From contig NZ_CP140155.1 in NCBI RefSeq assembly GCF_034479375.1, positions 4,936,501 through 5,000,500 on the forward strand: 64,000 bases of DNA. Direction: 5' to 3'. A program made the position numbers and the translations under genes. Below, piece by piece: positions 8,794 through 17,429 of the stretch (within the stretch, counting starts at the first letter, position 1; every line of letters starts with the position of its first letter). The notes under the pieces are model-generated. The model ran no database searches. It was not told where the DNA came from and saw only the letters and a program-made list of their open reading frames with translations. This DNA comes from Rhodopseudomonas palustris (GTDB taxonomy: Bacteria > Pseudomonadota > Alphaproteobacteria > Rhizobiales > Xanthobacteraceae).

Positions 8794-9671
8794 GCCACGG
8801 TCTTTCGCGCGGCGGGCTTCAACTCGTCCGGGTCAGCGAGCTGCAACGCGATGCCGCCGGCGCTGAGCGGCAGCGCCGCTTCGCGGGCGTCGGCGACGCG
8901 GTCGACCCGCAGCAGCGCCAGCCCGCAGCCCTCGGCCGACGAGCCCATTGTGCCGACGCTCTTGTCGCCTGCGGTGATGTCGCTGCCGGGCTGCGGCGCC
9001 GCGCCGTCGAGCAGCACGCGCACGATCCGGGTGCGCGCGGTGCCGCGATGGTGCATTCGCGACACCACCTCCTGGCCGATGTAGCACCCCTTACTGAAAT
9101 CGACGCCGTGCAGGCGGTCCATGTTGGCTTCGTGCGGGAAGGCGTCGCCATAGGCGAAGTCGACGCCGCCGGCCGGCGCACCGCGCGCGATGCGATGCGC
9201 CTCATAGGCCGCCGCATCCACCAGTTCGGCGCCGATCGCCTCGGCGGTCTTCTGCGCCAGCAGTTCGGGCACGATGATTCGCCAGCCGAGCTGGTCGTTG
9301 CGCGGATCGGCGAAGGCCGGTTCCGACGTCGCGGCCGGCGCGCCGTTCCACACCGCGAGCACGCCGAGCCGGTCGGACAGGTTCTCGATCAGCACCTTGG
9401 CGCGCAGCTTGTAGAATTTCAGCTTGGTGGCCAGCGGTTCGGCCAGCGCTTTCGGGCAATCGAGCAGAAAACCGCCGTCGTCCTCCGCGGCGAGTTCGGT
9501 GATGAAGAAATCCGCCACGATCTTGCCCTGCGGCGTCAGCAGCGCGCCGAACCGGCCGAGCCCCGGTTCGAGCAGAGTCAGATCCGTGGTGACCAGGCCG
9601 TTCAACAGATGCCGCGCATCGGCTCCGCTGATCTTGATCACGCCGCGGTCGGGGAGGAGGGCTGCCTTCAT
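8790..9671 (-). CDS. ygfZ: Folate-binding YgfZ-type protein
   Basis: 293 residues of the aminomethyltransferase-like YgfZ/GcvT fold. The hallmark KGCYIGQEVVSRMHHRG is present with its redox Cys, near residue 195. The N-terminal FGALLTPQGKIVADFFI block is also typical. YgfZ proteins bind tetrahydrofolate and help maintain or repair iron-sulfur clusters in enzymes such as MiaB; that role is known from E. coli. It is the first gene of a two-gene unit with tag. Confidence 0.93.
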   Translation of the reverse strand: MKAALLPDRGVIKISGADARHLLNGLVTTDLTLLEPGLGRFGALLTPQGKIVADFFITELAAEDDGGFLLDCPKALAEPLATKLKFYKLRAKVLIENLSDRLGVLAVWNGAPAATSEPAFADPRNDQLGWRIIVPELLAQKTAEAIGAELVDAAAYEAHRIARGAPAGGVDFAYGDAFPHEANMDRLHGVDFSKGCYIGQEVVSRMHHRGTARTRIVRVLLDGAAPQPGSDITAGDKSVGTMGSSAEGCGLALLRVDRVADAREAALPLSAGGIALQLADPDELKPAARKTVA

Positions 9672-9822
9672 TGCATTCTCTCGTGGCGCCGTCAGGATCG
9701 TTCTTTGCGGACGCGTCCCGGCCGGCTATGACATCCCAAGGTAAGCGGCCGGGCTGCGCGCAACAACCCTTGCAACACGAACCCCTGCAAGATGCGCGCC
9801 GCCGCAATGCTATCGAGGATCC

Positions 9823-11157
9823 ATGACCGCCACATTCGACACCATTCTGAAGGGCGCCACGATCGTCAACCAGGACGGCGAGGGCGTCGGCGACATCGGC
9901 ATCAGCAATGGCCGGATCGCCGCGCTGGGTTCGCTCGGCCAGGCGTCCGCCGGCGAGACGATCGAATGCGGCGGCCTGCATGTGCTGCCCGGCGTGATCG
10001 ACACCCAGGTGCATTTCCGCGAACCGGGTCTCACCCACAAGGAAGACCTCGAAACGGGCTCGCGCAGCGCCGTGATGGGCGGCGTCACCGCGGTGTTCGA
10101 AATGCCGAACACCAACCCGCTCACGGTGACGGCAGAGACATTCCTGGACAAGGTGCAGCGCGCCGAGCATCGCATGCATTGCGACTTCGCGTTCTTCATC
10201 GGCGGCACCCGCGACAATGTCGACGAATTGCCGCAGCTCGAGCGCGCCCGCGGCTGCGCCGGGGTGAAAGTCTTCATCGGCTCGTCGACCGGCAGCCTGC
10301 TGGTCGAGGACGATCCGAGCCTGCGCCGCATCCTGTCGGTGATCCGGCGCCGCGCCGCGTTCCACGCCGAGGACGAGTATCGGCTCGAGGAGCGCAAGGG
10401 CGAACGCATCGAGGGCGATCCGCGCTCGCATCCGGTGTGGCGCGACGACATCGCGGCGCTCACCGCGACGCAGCGGCTGGTGGCGATCGCGCGCGAGACC
10501 GGCAAGCGCATCCATGTGCTGCACGTTTCGACCCGGCAGGAGATGGAGTTTCTGCGCGAGCACAAGGACGTCGCGTCGGTCGAGGTGACGCCGCATCATC
10601 TGACGCTGGTCGGGCCGGAGTGCTATGAGCGGCTCGGCACCAAAGCCCAGATGAATCCCCCGGTGCGCGACGCCTGGCATCGCGACGGGCTGTGGCACGG
10701 GCTTTCGCAGGGCGTCGTCGATGTGCTCGGCTCGGACCACGCGCCGCATACGCTGGACGAGAAGGCCAAGACCTATCCGGCCTCGCCGTCCGGCATGACC
10801 GGCGTGCAGACGCTGGTGCCGACGATGCTCGACCACGTCAACGCCGGCCGGCTGTCGCTCGCCCGCTTCGTCGATCTCACCAGCGCCGGCCCGGCGCGGC
10901 TGTTCAACATCGCCTGCAAGGGCCGCATCGCGGCGGGTTACGACGCCGACTTCACGGTGGTCGATCTCAAGCGCAGCGAGACCATCACCGACGACTGGGT
11001 CGCCTCGCGCGCCGGCTGGACGCCGTATCACGGCGTCCGCGTCACCGGCTGGCCGGTCGGCACCTTCGTGCGCGGCGCCAGGGTGATGTGGCAGGGCGAA
11101 TTGACCACGGCCGCGACCGGCGAGCCGGTGCGGTTTCTGGAGACGCTGAAGCCCTGA
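9823..11157 (+). CDS. Dihydroorotase-family amidohydrolase
   Basis: 444 residues, class I dihydroorotase-like. Motifs: PGVIDTQVHFREPG near residue 57, EMPNTNP, GVKVFIGSSTG, FHAEDE, HVLHVST and SDHAPHTLDEKAK. The first metal-ligand motif reads QxH where the canonical form is HxH; the other ligand candidates (two His and the Asp of DHAPH) remain. This variant is seen in a recognised alphaproteobacterial clade annotated as dihydroorotase. Canonical function would be ring closure of carbamoyl-aspartate in pyrimidine synthesis. No pyrB is adjacent, and a different cyclic amide substrate is possible. Confidence 0.85.
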   Translation: MTATFDTILKGATIVNQDGEGVGDIGISNGRIAALGSLGQASAGETIECGGLHVLPGVIDTQVHFREPGLTHKEDLETGSRSAVMGGVTAVFEMPNTNPLTVTAETFLDKVQRAEHRMHCDFAFFIGGTRDNVDELPQLERARGCAGVKVFIGSSTGSLLVEDDPSLRRILSVIRRRAAFHAEDEYRLEERKGERIEGDPRSHPVWRDDIAALTATQRLVAIARETGKRIHVLHVSTRQEMEFLREHKDVASVEVTPHHLTLVGPECYERLGTKAQMNPPVRDAWHRDGLWHGLSQGVVDVLGSDHAPHTLDEKAKTYPASPSGMTGVQTLVPTMLDHVNAGRLSLARFVDLTSAGPARLFNIACKGRIAAGYDADFTVVDLKRSETITDDWVASRAGWTPYHGVRVTGWPVGTFVRGARVMWQGELTTAATGEPVRFLETLKP

Positions 11158-11171
11158 CGCGGCGATAGGGC

Positions 11172-11371
11172 GCTTCATTGATTGAAGCGATGTGGCCCTT
11201 GCCGAATGCACCGACTCCTCATCCTGAGGAGCCCGGCGAAGCCGGGCGTCTCGAAGGATGGGGCGACAGATTAATGGCCGGCGGCGCATGGTTCGAGACG
11301 GCGCTTCGCGCCTCCTCACCATGAGGTTGTGCCTGTGGCGAGTGTCCCGGAACGCCAGTGCCGATTCCATC
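11172..11371. repeat. Interspersed palindromic repeat, family A, copy 2
   Basis: About 200 bp with the same order of blocks as 14556-14773 and the reverse of 178-376: a gattgaagcgat hairpin, CTCATCCTGAGGAGCCCGG, GCGTCTCGAAGGATGG, ATGGTTCGAGACGGCGC and CCTCCTCACCATGAGG. It begins 15 bp after the dihydroorotase stop. The following stretch 11372-11664 contains no gene that I can support; it ends in the promoter and leader of the small gene at 11665. Confidence 0.85.
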
Positions 11372-11664
11372 ACAGACAGGACTGACACATCCGACGAATC
11401 GACGCTGCCGGAGCCGGCGTCCGTCGCGCCCGGATGCGAGAACGCACGATTTCTGGATGCGGCACGGAACCGCAGTCAGGGATTCTGCGTATCCCTCCCG
11501 CGGGAATTCTCAGTGATGATCGCAGCAGACGATTCGGCCGCGCACGCCGAAGCGGAGCTCCGAACAGTTGGTTAACAGGAAATCAACACAAGAGGCGCAG
11601 ACTTCCAACGTCGCAACGATCGCCGGGTCGTCGAGTGACCGATACGCTTTTAGGGGGATTCCAG

Positions 11665-11820
11665 ATGGAAGCTCAAAAGACCGCGGTCGAAGCCATCGTC
11701 GCCTTGACCGGATGTGATCGCCAGGCGGTGACCGAGTTCATCCGCAGGTTTTACCTGGCCGGGGTCAAGGACCCGAAGCGGCTCACCTTCAAGGGTCTGC
11801 AGGCGTTCGCCCGCAATTGA
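11665..11820 (+). CDS. Small conserved-looking hypothetical protein
   Basis: 51 residues, predicted mostly helical and soluble (EAIVALTGCDRQAVTEFIRR, KRLTFKGLQAFARN). A good Shine-Dalgarno AGGGGGAT at 11652-11659 precedes ATG 11665 at normal spacing, so the long upstream extension of the frame is not used. No domain is recognised. It stands alone between two repeats. Basic C-terminus; a nucleic-acid or protein partner is possible but not shown. Confidence 0.65.
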   Translation: MEAQKTAVEAIVALTGCDRQAVTEFIRRFYLAGVKDPKRLTFKGLQAFARN

Positions 11821-11840
11821 GGGCCGCGCCGCCACCTCGC

Positions 11841-11926
11841 CGTCATGCCCGGACTTCATCCGGGCAGCCATCGCGCTTTGCGAAGATGGATTGCCGGGGC
11901 AAGTCCGGCAACGACATGCGGCGCGC
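11841..11926. repeat. Interspersed palindromic repeat, family D (GTCATGCCCGG type)
   Basis: Two facing hairpins: CGTCATGCCCGGACTTCATCC / GGGCAG and GATTGCCGGGGCAAGTCCGGC / AACGACATG. The arms resemble those at 36257-36348, 41629-41722 and 58149-58256. Non-coding. Confidence 0.75.
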
Positions 11927-11940
11927 TTGCTGGGTCGCGG

Positions 11941-12204
11941 TTATTGCTTGGCCTGTGCGACCGAAAACTCGCCGTTGCGCACCCGGCCGGGCAGCCCCTC
12001 GACGAACTTCGCCACGGCATCCTCGCCGTAGGTGCCGACCAGCTCCGCGAAAGCGGTGAACAGGCTGGCCTGCGCCAGGCAATCGCCGTCCACCCCCTCG
12101 TGCAAAGCTTCGGCCCACGCTTCGCTGAGATAGCTCAGGGCGGTCTGCTTCTGGTCGCGGTCGGCCTGCATGTCGCGATCGGTCGGATAAGTCGTGACGC
12201 TCAT
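11941..12204 (-). CDS. Small conserved-looking hypothetical protein
   Basis: About 87 residues from ATG 12204; a TTG at 12216 would add four. The protein is acidic and helical (QKQTALSYLSEAWAEALHEG, FAELVGTYGEDAVAKFVEGL) with no signal or membrane segment. I do not recognise a named domain. Composition and codon use are typical of the surrounding genes, which supports its being real. Confidence 0.6.
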   Translation of the reverse strand: MSVTTYPTDRDMQADRDQKQTALSYLSEAWAEALHEGVDGDCLAQASLFTAFAELVGTYGEDAVAKFVEGLPGRVRNGEFSVAQAKQ

Positions 12205-12333
12205 GAAACTCAACAAGGTAGGGCGCGATCCACGGCGGATCGGCGATGTCCAAGTGTTATCACGCGCACGCCGATGGGCTAGGCAGTTCTTTAGGAAAGG
12301 TTAATGGCCCCGGATAAATACGGGGGCGACCGC

Positions 12334-12711
12334 TCAGTTCGCGTATCTGGCTGTCAGATCGCGGGAAATTCGCGAGCCCTCGTCGAGATAGCGCCGGATC
12401 GCCACCTGCGCGGCCGGCGTGCAGGTCCGGTAGGTCTGCTGGAACCCGTTATAGCCGCGATTGAACCCGGCGATCAGCCGGGTGCGGCGTTCGCCGGAGG
12501 GAGTTTCGGCGTCGATCAGCGCCTGCATCTCGTTGCGCCATTTGGCGCCTTCGTTGCTGCCGCAGATCCCCCGGAGATAATGCAGCGTGCCGAGGATCTC
12601 GGCGAATCGCTGCAAATCGGCGTCGAACGGCGCGGCGCCTTCCTGCGCCCGTGCGGGGGCAAGGCTGCAGGTCGCAACGACGAGGACAACAGCGAGCAGG
12701 CGCTTCAGCAT
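12334..12711 (-). CDS. TIGR02301 family secreted protein
   Basis: About 125 residues with a clear signal peptide (MLKRLLAVVLVVATCSLAPA, cleavage after ARA). The mature part matches the TIGR02301 family known from alphaproteobacteria: LGTLHYLRGICGSNEGAKWR and NRGYNGFQQTYRTCTPAA. Two well-separated Cys probably form a disulfide in the periplasm. The family has no known function. ATG 12711 is chosen because the signal peptide starts there; the open frame upstream lacks signal character. Confidence 0.85.
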   Translation of the reverse strand: MLKRLLAVVLVVATCSLAPARAQEGAAPFDADLQRFAEILGTLHYLRGICGSNEGAKWRNEMQALIDAETPSGERRTRLIAGFNRGYNGFQQTYRTCTPAAQVAIRRYLDEGSRISRDLTARYAN

Positions 12712-12774
12712 GAGGGGATCCCGAAGCGGCCTGATAGGCTGTTTCGGCCACTGCGGCAAGCTGCAGGCGAGCCG

Positions 12775-13209
12775 TCAGGTTCCGATCAGGCGACGGGCGC
12801 TGTCGACGATCGCAGCCAGGCCCTCGGTGGTCCGGAACGTCCCGACGGTCTCCGGCGCGACCCAGACGGCGTCGTCGAGTTCGTCGTTCAGCACGGGTGC
12901 TCCGGCGATCCAGCGCGCCGCGAACGACAGGATCACGTAGTGCCCGGCATGGGCCGATCCGGGAACCACGTCGCGCCACCCGGCAAGGCCGTCGATCGCG
13001 ATCGTCAGCGCGGTTTCCTCGGCGACCTCGCGCGCCAGCGCATCGTGCAGCGTCTCGCCGTATTCGACCCGGCCTCCGGGCAACGAGTACAATCCCAGCG
13101 CCGGGGCACGCGCGCGCCGCACCAGCAGCACCTGTCGGTCGCGAAAGATCGCGCCGCTAACGGCGATCTGGGGATGGCGCGGGGGCGCGGGCGGCGTCAC
13201 GGCGATCAA
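12775..13209 (-). CDS. Nudix hydrolase
   Basis: 144 residues. The Nudix box is GGRVEYGETLHDALAREVAEE followed by T-A-L, intact apart from Ala in place of the last Gly, so the metal-binding Glu residues are kept. Such enzymes cleave nucleoside diphosphates linked to another moiety; the substrate cannot be told. The start is TTG 13209, overlapping the TGA of the upstream gene (TTGA), or GTG 13200. Non-ATG start and overlap imply coupled translation with the upstream gene. Confidence 0.88.
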   Translation of the reverse strand: MIAVTPPAPPRHPQIAVSGAIFRDRQVLLVRRARAPALGLYSLPGGRVEYGETLHDALAREVAEETALTIAIDGLAGWRDVVPGSAHAGHYVILSFAARWIAGAPVLNDELDDAVWVAPETVGTFRTTEGLAAIVDSARRLIGT

Positions 13210-13712
13210 TGCGCCATGATGTAGTCGACGTCGGCTTCGCTGCCCTGGCCGTTGATGACGCCGCCGGCACGCCCGATCATCGGCTTGATCCAGCCGACCG
13301 CCTCCTCGGCGAGGCGCGCGCGCGTGGCATCCTGCTGGGCCGCCCGCATCGCATCGCCCACGGCCGTGAGAATCCGCGTCATGTTGGTGACGATGTCGTC
13401 GAAATCCGAGCGGATGCCGGGATCGGCGGTTTCATAGGCCTCGATCGCGAGGTCGCGGGCCTTGAAGTTCGACGCCTTGAAATGCTCGGCATAGGACAAC
13501 GGCTGCCAGCTCAGAAAATCCTCCGAACATTCAGGCATGTCCGGAATCATTTCGAGCAGCATCACCGCTTCGTTGAAGTGGTTCAGATAGTCGGTGGCGA
13601 GGCCGGTTCGCGGATTGATATTCGCAGCCCCGAGCTGGGCCGCACGCGCGACAGAGTCCACGCCGACAGGAATGCTGGCGTTCGTTGACGGAATTGGTTG
13701 CATCGACGACAT
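13206..13712 (-). CDS. Conserved hypothetical protein
   Basis: About 168 residues from ATG 13712 (TTG 13736 is an alternative). Soluble, helical and acidic; notable segments are LNHFNEAVMLLEMIPDMPEC, SFKA-like HFKASNFKARDLAIEAY and GWIKPMIGRAGGVINGQG. No signal peptide or membrane segment is seen. I do not recognise a family. It shares a 4-base overlap with the Nudix gene, so the two probably form an operon. Confidence 0.7.
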   Translation of the reverse strand: MSSMQPIPSTNASIPVGVDSVARAAQLGAANINPRTGLATDYLNHFNEAVMLLEMIPDMPECSEDFLSWQPLSYAEHFKASNFKARDLAIEAYETADPGIRSDFDDIVTNMTRILTAVGDAMRAAQQDATRARLAEEAVGWIKPMIGRAGGVINGQGSEADVDYIMAH

Positions 13713-13777
13713 CGGTGGTATTCTTGGATTAACCAAGTTAATAGGCTCTGAAGACGCGGCCTCGGAACATTGCGCAA

Positions 13778-14554
13778 ATGTGCGGACGCTTTGTCATCAC
13801 TTCAGCACCTGCGGCGATCCGCGAAGCGTTCGGCTATGTCGACCAGCCGAATTTTCCGGGGCGCTACAACATCGCCCCCACGCAACCTGTTCCGGTAGTG
13901 ATGATCGACAACGGCGCGCGCCGGTTGCGGCTGATGCGCTGGGGCTTTTTGCCGTCCTGGGTGAAGGATCCGCGGCAGTTCACGCTGCTGATCAATGCGC
14001 GATCCGAGACGGTGCTGGACAAGCCGGCGTTCCGCAACGCGATCAGGCGCCGCCGCTGCCTGGTGCCGAGCGACGGCTACTATGAGTGGAAAGCCGCGGG
14101 CGCACGCAAGCAGCCGTATTTCATCCATCCGCAGGGCGGCGGGCCGATCGGCTTCGCCGGGCTGTGGGAGACCTGGGTCGGACCGAACGGCGAAGAGCTC
14201 GACACCATCGCGATCGTCACCACGGCCGCGCGCGGCGGGATGGCCGAACTGCACGACCGCGTCCCGGTGACGATCGCGCCGCCGGACTACGCGGCCTGGC
14301 TCGATTGCGCCGAGGTCGACGCGCAGATCGCCGTCGCGCTGCTGCGTCCGCCGCCGGACGGCGCGTTCGTCTGGCATCCCGTCTCGACCGCCGTCAACCG
14401 CGTCGCCAACGACAATCCGCAACTGATCCTGCCGATTTCGGAAGAGGACATGGTCGCAGCGCAGCCGGCCGCGCCGAAGCGGGTGAAGGCCAAGCTGGTC
14501 TCAAAGCCCAAGGCATCGGCATCCGATGATGGCGGGCAAGGGTCGTTGTTCTAG
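13778..14554 (+). CDS. SOS response-associated peptidase (SRAP/YedK/HMCES family)
   Basis: 258 residues. Cys2 follows the initiator Met (MCGRFVIT) and acts, in the family, as the nucleophile that crosslinks to abasic sites in single-stranded DNA. GRYNIAPTQPVPVV, LINARSETV, GYYEWK and ELHDRVPVTI are the other SRAP blocks, including the catalytic Glu and His. A basic Lys/Ala tail of about 40 residues follows the domain. No alphaproteobacterial LexA box (GTTC-N7-GTTC) was seen upstream; a partial palindrome around TTGCGCAA lies just before the start. Confidence 0.93.
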   Translation: MCGRFVITSAPAAIREAFGYVDQPNFPGRYNIAPTQPVPVVMIDNGARRLRLMRWGFLPSWVKDPRQFTLLINARSETVLDKPAFRNAIRRRRCLVPSDGYYEWKAAGARKQPYFIHPQGGGPIGFAGLWETWVGPNGEELDTIAIVTTAARGGMAELHDRVPVTIAPPDYAAWLDCAEVDAQIAVALLRPPPDGAFVWHPVSTAVNRVANDNPQLILPISEEDMVAAQPAAPKRVKAKLVSKPKASASDDGGQGSLF

Positions 14555-14555
14555 A

Positions 14556-14773
14556 GCGGTTGATCGCTTGATTGAAGCGATCGGGTCCTTGCCGGATGCA
14601 CTGAGCCCTCATCCTGAGGAGCCCGGCGAAGCCGGGCGTCTCGAAGGATGGGCGACGCAGTGCCGGCGGCGCATGGTTCGAGACGGCGCTTCGCGCCTCC
14701 TCACCATGAGGTTGTGCCTGCGGCGAGTATCCCTGAACATCAGTGCTGATTCCGTCCGAGACGAACGGCTCTA
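14556..14773. repeat. Interspersed palindromic repeat, family A, copy 3 with CTAGAGC borders
   Basis: About 218 bp filling the whole gap between the SRAP gene and the next stop codon. It is bounded by near-inverted ends CTAGAGCGGT and ACGGCTCTAG and starts with the hairpin GATCGCTT-gattg-AAGCGATC. Inside it holds the CATCCTGAGGAGCCCGG…CTCACCATGAGG core shared with the other two copies. This copy shows the likely boundaries of the element best. Confidence 0.85.
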
Positions 14774-14779
14774 GTCGCC

Positions 14780-16207
14780 CTACACCACCTTGCCGGGGTT
14801 CATGATGCCGAGGGGATCGAGCGTCGCCTTGATGGCGCGCATCAGGTCGATCGCGGTCTTGTCCTTTACGGCCGGGAGGTCGTCGCGCTTCATCACGCCG
14901 ATGCCGTGCTCGGCCGAGATCGAGCCGCCGAGCCGCAGCACGATGGCGAACACCACGGCGTTGACCTCGTGCCAGCGGGCGAGGAAGTCGGCCTTGTCGG
15001 CGCCGATCGGCTGGCTGACGTTGTAGTGAATATTGCCGTCGCCGAGATGGCCGAACGGCACCGGCCGCGCGCCGGGGATGACTTCCACCACCGCCGCATT
15101 GGCTTCGTCGATGAACTGCGGCACTGCGGCGACCGGCACCGAGACGTCGTGCTTGATCGAGCCGCCCTCCGGCTTCTGCGCATGCGAGATCTCCTCGCGC
15201 AGTTTCCAGAACGCCTGCTGCTGCGCGCCCGAGGCGGCGATCGCGGCGTCGGTGACGATGCCGGCCTCGAAGCCTTGTTCGAGGATCGCCTCCAGCGCGC
15301 CGCTGGCGTCGTCGCGCATCGACGACAATTCGATCAGCACGTACCACGGATGCCGGCTCTCCAAGGGATCGCGATTGGCGGCGTGGCGCACCGAGAAATC
15401 CAGCGCGATCTCGGCGATCAGTTCGAAGCTGGTGAGGGCGCCCGCGGCTTCCTGTTGCGCGATGCCGAGCAGCTTCAACGCATCCGCCGGCGACGGCAGC
15501 CCGACGAAGGCGGTCGCGACCGCGCGCGGCTTCGGAAACAGCTTCAGCGTCGCCGCGGTGATGATTCCGAGCGTGCCTTCGGCGCCGATGAACAGATCGC
15601 GCAGGTCGTAGCCGGTGTTGTCCTTTTTCAGCTTCGACAGCAGATCGAGGATGCGGCCGTCGGCGAGCACGACCTCGATGCCGAGCGCCATGTCGCGCGC
15701 GAGCCCATAGGCCAACGCCGCGGTGCCGCCGGCATTGGTGGCGAGATTGCCGCCGATGGTGCAACTGCCCTGCGCGCCGAGCGACAGCGGAAACAGCCGG
15801 TCGACGCTGGCCGCGCGCTCCTGCGCGTGCTGCAGGATGACGCCGGCATCCACCGTCATAGTGTTCGATTCGAGGTCGATCTCGCGGATCTGGTCCATCC
15901 GCTTCAGCGAGACCACCACCTCACCATTGTGCGGCGTCTGGCCGCCGACCAGCCCGGTGTTGCCGCCCTGCGGCACCAGCGCGACGCGTGCCTCGTGCGC
16001 GAGCTTGCAGATCGCCGCGACCTCCGCGGTCGAGCCCGGGCGCAGCACCAGCGGCGAGTGGCCGCGATACAGATTGCGTTCCTCTGTGACATAGGCTTCG
16101 AGCTCGGCCGGATCGGTCAGCGCGTGCCGGTCGCCGACGATGGCGGCGAAGCGCGCGATCAGCTCGGGCGACAGCGAAGCGGCCGGCGGCGGATTGGCTA
16201 TGTTCAT
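14780..16207 (-). CDS. FAD-linked D-2-hydroxyacid dehydrogenase (GlcD/Dld-type)
   Basis: 475 residues. The N-terminal FAD_binding_4 domain has LVPQGGNTGLVGGQ and GNLATNAGGTAALAYG; the C-terminal FAD-oxidase_C domain ends with PFGHLGDGNIHYNVSQP and GGSISAEHGIGVMKRD. These enzymes oxidise D-lactate, D-2-hydroxyglutarate or glycolate, passing electrons to the respiratory chain or ETF. No partner FeS subunit (glcF) is adjacent, which favours a D-lactate or D-2-hydroxyglutarate type. ATG 16207 fits homologues; the frame stays open upstream. Confidence 0.88.
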   Translation of the reverse strand: MNIANPPPAASLSPELIARFAAIVGDRHALTDPAELEAYVTEERNLYRGHSPLVLRPGSTAEVAAICKLAHEARVALVPQGGNTGLVGGQTPHNGEVVVSLKRMDQIREIDLESNTMTVDAGVILQHAQERAASVDRLFPLSLGAQGSCTIGGNLATNAGGTAALAYGLARDMALGIEVVLADGRILDLLSKLKKDNTGYDLRDLFIGAEGTLGIITAATLKLFPKPRAVATAFVGLPSPADALKLLGIAQQEAAGALTSFELIAEIALDFSVRHAANRDPLESRHPWYVLIELSSMRDDASGALEAILEQGFEAGIVTDAAIAASGAQQQAFWKLREEISHAQKPEGGSIKHDVSVPVAAVPQFIDEANAAVVEVIPGARPVPFGHLGDGNIHYNVSQPIGADKADFLARWHEVNAVVFAIVLRLGGSISAEHGIGVMKRDDLPAVKDKTAIDLMRAIKATLDPLGIMNPGKVV

Positions 16208-16294
16208 GGGCGTGGTCCGTCGAGCCTGGTGTTTCCCCTCCTCCCGTCGCGGCGGAAGGTGCGAGGCCGACACTTCACCACATTGGCCGCGCGA

Positions 16295-17284
16295 TCAATC
16301 CCGCGGCGCCGCGGCGCGGCGCAGCCGGTCGTTGATGGCCTCGCCGAGGCCGTGATGCGGGATCGGCATTACCGCGATCGCGCGCGCGCCGCCGGCGTCG
16401 AGCTCGCGCAAGAACCCGAACAAATTCGCCGCCGCCTCGGTCAGATCTGCGGCCGGCGACAGGTTGCGAATCGCGAACGCCGTCTCGGCGCCGGGCAGCG
16501 CGGCGGGCCCGAAGGCCAGCAGCGCCTCGCCGGGGCGGACCTCGCTGGCGTCCAGCCGGACCTGGGCGCGCGGGGCGTAATGCGAGGCCAGCATCCCCGG
16601 CGCCAGCGGGGCGTGGTCGCCGGCCGGCGCCGGCTGCGGCTCGGCCAGCGCGACGCCGAGCAGCCGCTCGATCGCCTCGCGCGGCACCCCGCCGGGGCGC
16701 AGCAGCACGGGCGCGCCGAGGCAGCCGACGATGGTCGATTCGACGCCGACCGCGACCGGCCCGCCGTCGACGATCAGGTCGATCCGGCCGTCGAGATCGG
16801 CCAGCACATGCGCGGCGCTGGTCGGCGACACGTGTCCGGAACGGTTGGCCGAGGGCGCCACCACGGCGCCGCCGAACGCCCGCAGGATCGCCTGCGCCAC
16901 CGGATGCGCCGGAATCCGAATTGCGACGCTGTCGAGCCCGGCGGTGGCGAGGTCGCACACCGTGCAGCCCTCCGTCTTCGGCAGCACCAGCGTCAGCGGC
17001 CCCGGCCAGAACGCCTCGGCGAGTTTCAGCGCGGTCGCGTCGAATCGGGCGATTTTTCGCGCGGCGTCGAGGTTCGCGACATGGGCGATCAGCGGATTGA
17101 ACGACGGCCGGCCCTTGGCGGCGTAGAGCCGGGCCACGGCGGCCGGATCGGCGGCGTCGGCGCCGAGCCCGTACACGGTTTCGGTCGGAAAGCCGATCAA
17201 TCCGCCGCCGCGCAGGCAGTCCGCGGCCGCCGAAGCCGCCGCGTCCCCGGCGGGCAGGGTCCTGGTGTGCAAATCGAGGGTCAT
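16295..17284 (-). CDS. L-threonylcarbamoyladenylate synthase (Sua5 type)
   Basis: About 329 residues: a YrdC domain (GGLIGFPTETVYGLGADA, KGRPSFNPL, VVAPSANRSGHVSPTSA) followed by a Sua5 C-terminal domain (APGMLASHYAPRAQV…). It makes threonylcarbamoyl-AMP for t6A37 modification of ANN-decoding tRNAs. The start ATG 17284 is set by the family N-terminus; the frame further upstream is antisense to tRNA-Pro and gives a well-known false peptide. It points away from the tRNA gene. Confidence 0.92.
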   Translation of the reverse strand: MTLDLHTRTLPAGDAAASAAADCLRGGGLIGFPTETVYGLGADAADPAAVARLYAAKGRPSFNPLIAHVANLDAARKIARFDATALKLAEAFWPGPLTLVLPKTEGCTVCDLATAGLDSVAIRIPAHPVAQAILRAFGGAVVAPSANRSGHVSPTSAAHVLADLDGRIDLIVDGGPVAVGVESTIVGCLGAPVLLRPGGVPREAIERLLGVALAEPQPAPAGDHAPLAPGMLASHYAPRAQVRLDASEVRPGEALLAFGPAALPGAETAFAIRNLSPAADLTEAAANLFGFLRELDAGGARAIAVMPIPHHGLGEAINDRLRRAAAPRD

Positions 17285-17352
17285 CCCCGGTTCATATCGC
17301 AAATCGCCCGCTTGCGAAGGACGAAGGTCGACGCTATAAGCCGGCCTCTTGT

Positions 17353-17429
17353 CGGAGTGTGGCTCAGCCCGGTAGAGCACTGCGTTCGGGACGCAGGGGT
17401 CGCAGGTTCGAATCCTGCCACTCCGACCA
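17353..17429 (+). tRNA. tRNA-Pro (CGG)
   Basis: 77 nt with encoded CCA. Acceptor CGGAGTG pairs with CACTCCG, the D arm contains GGCTCAGCCCGGTAGAGC, the anticodon arm is CTGCG-TTCGGGA-CGCAG with anticodon CGG, and the T arm is GCAGG-TTCGAAT-CCTGC. It reads CCG codons, which are frequent in this GC-rich genome. Confidence 0.97.

Noticed and set aside
9202..11388. 728-residue minus-strand frame
   Set aside because: Runs antisense through the dihydroorotase gene and the family A repeat; its end is ygfZ in a shifted frame.
13713..13777. LexA/SOS box before the SRAP gene
   Set aside because: No GTTC-N7-GTTC; only a short TTGCGCAA palindrome at the start codon.
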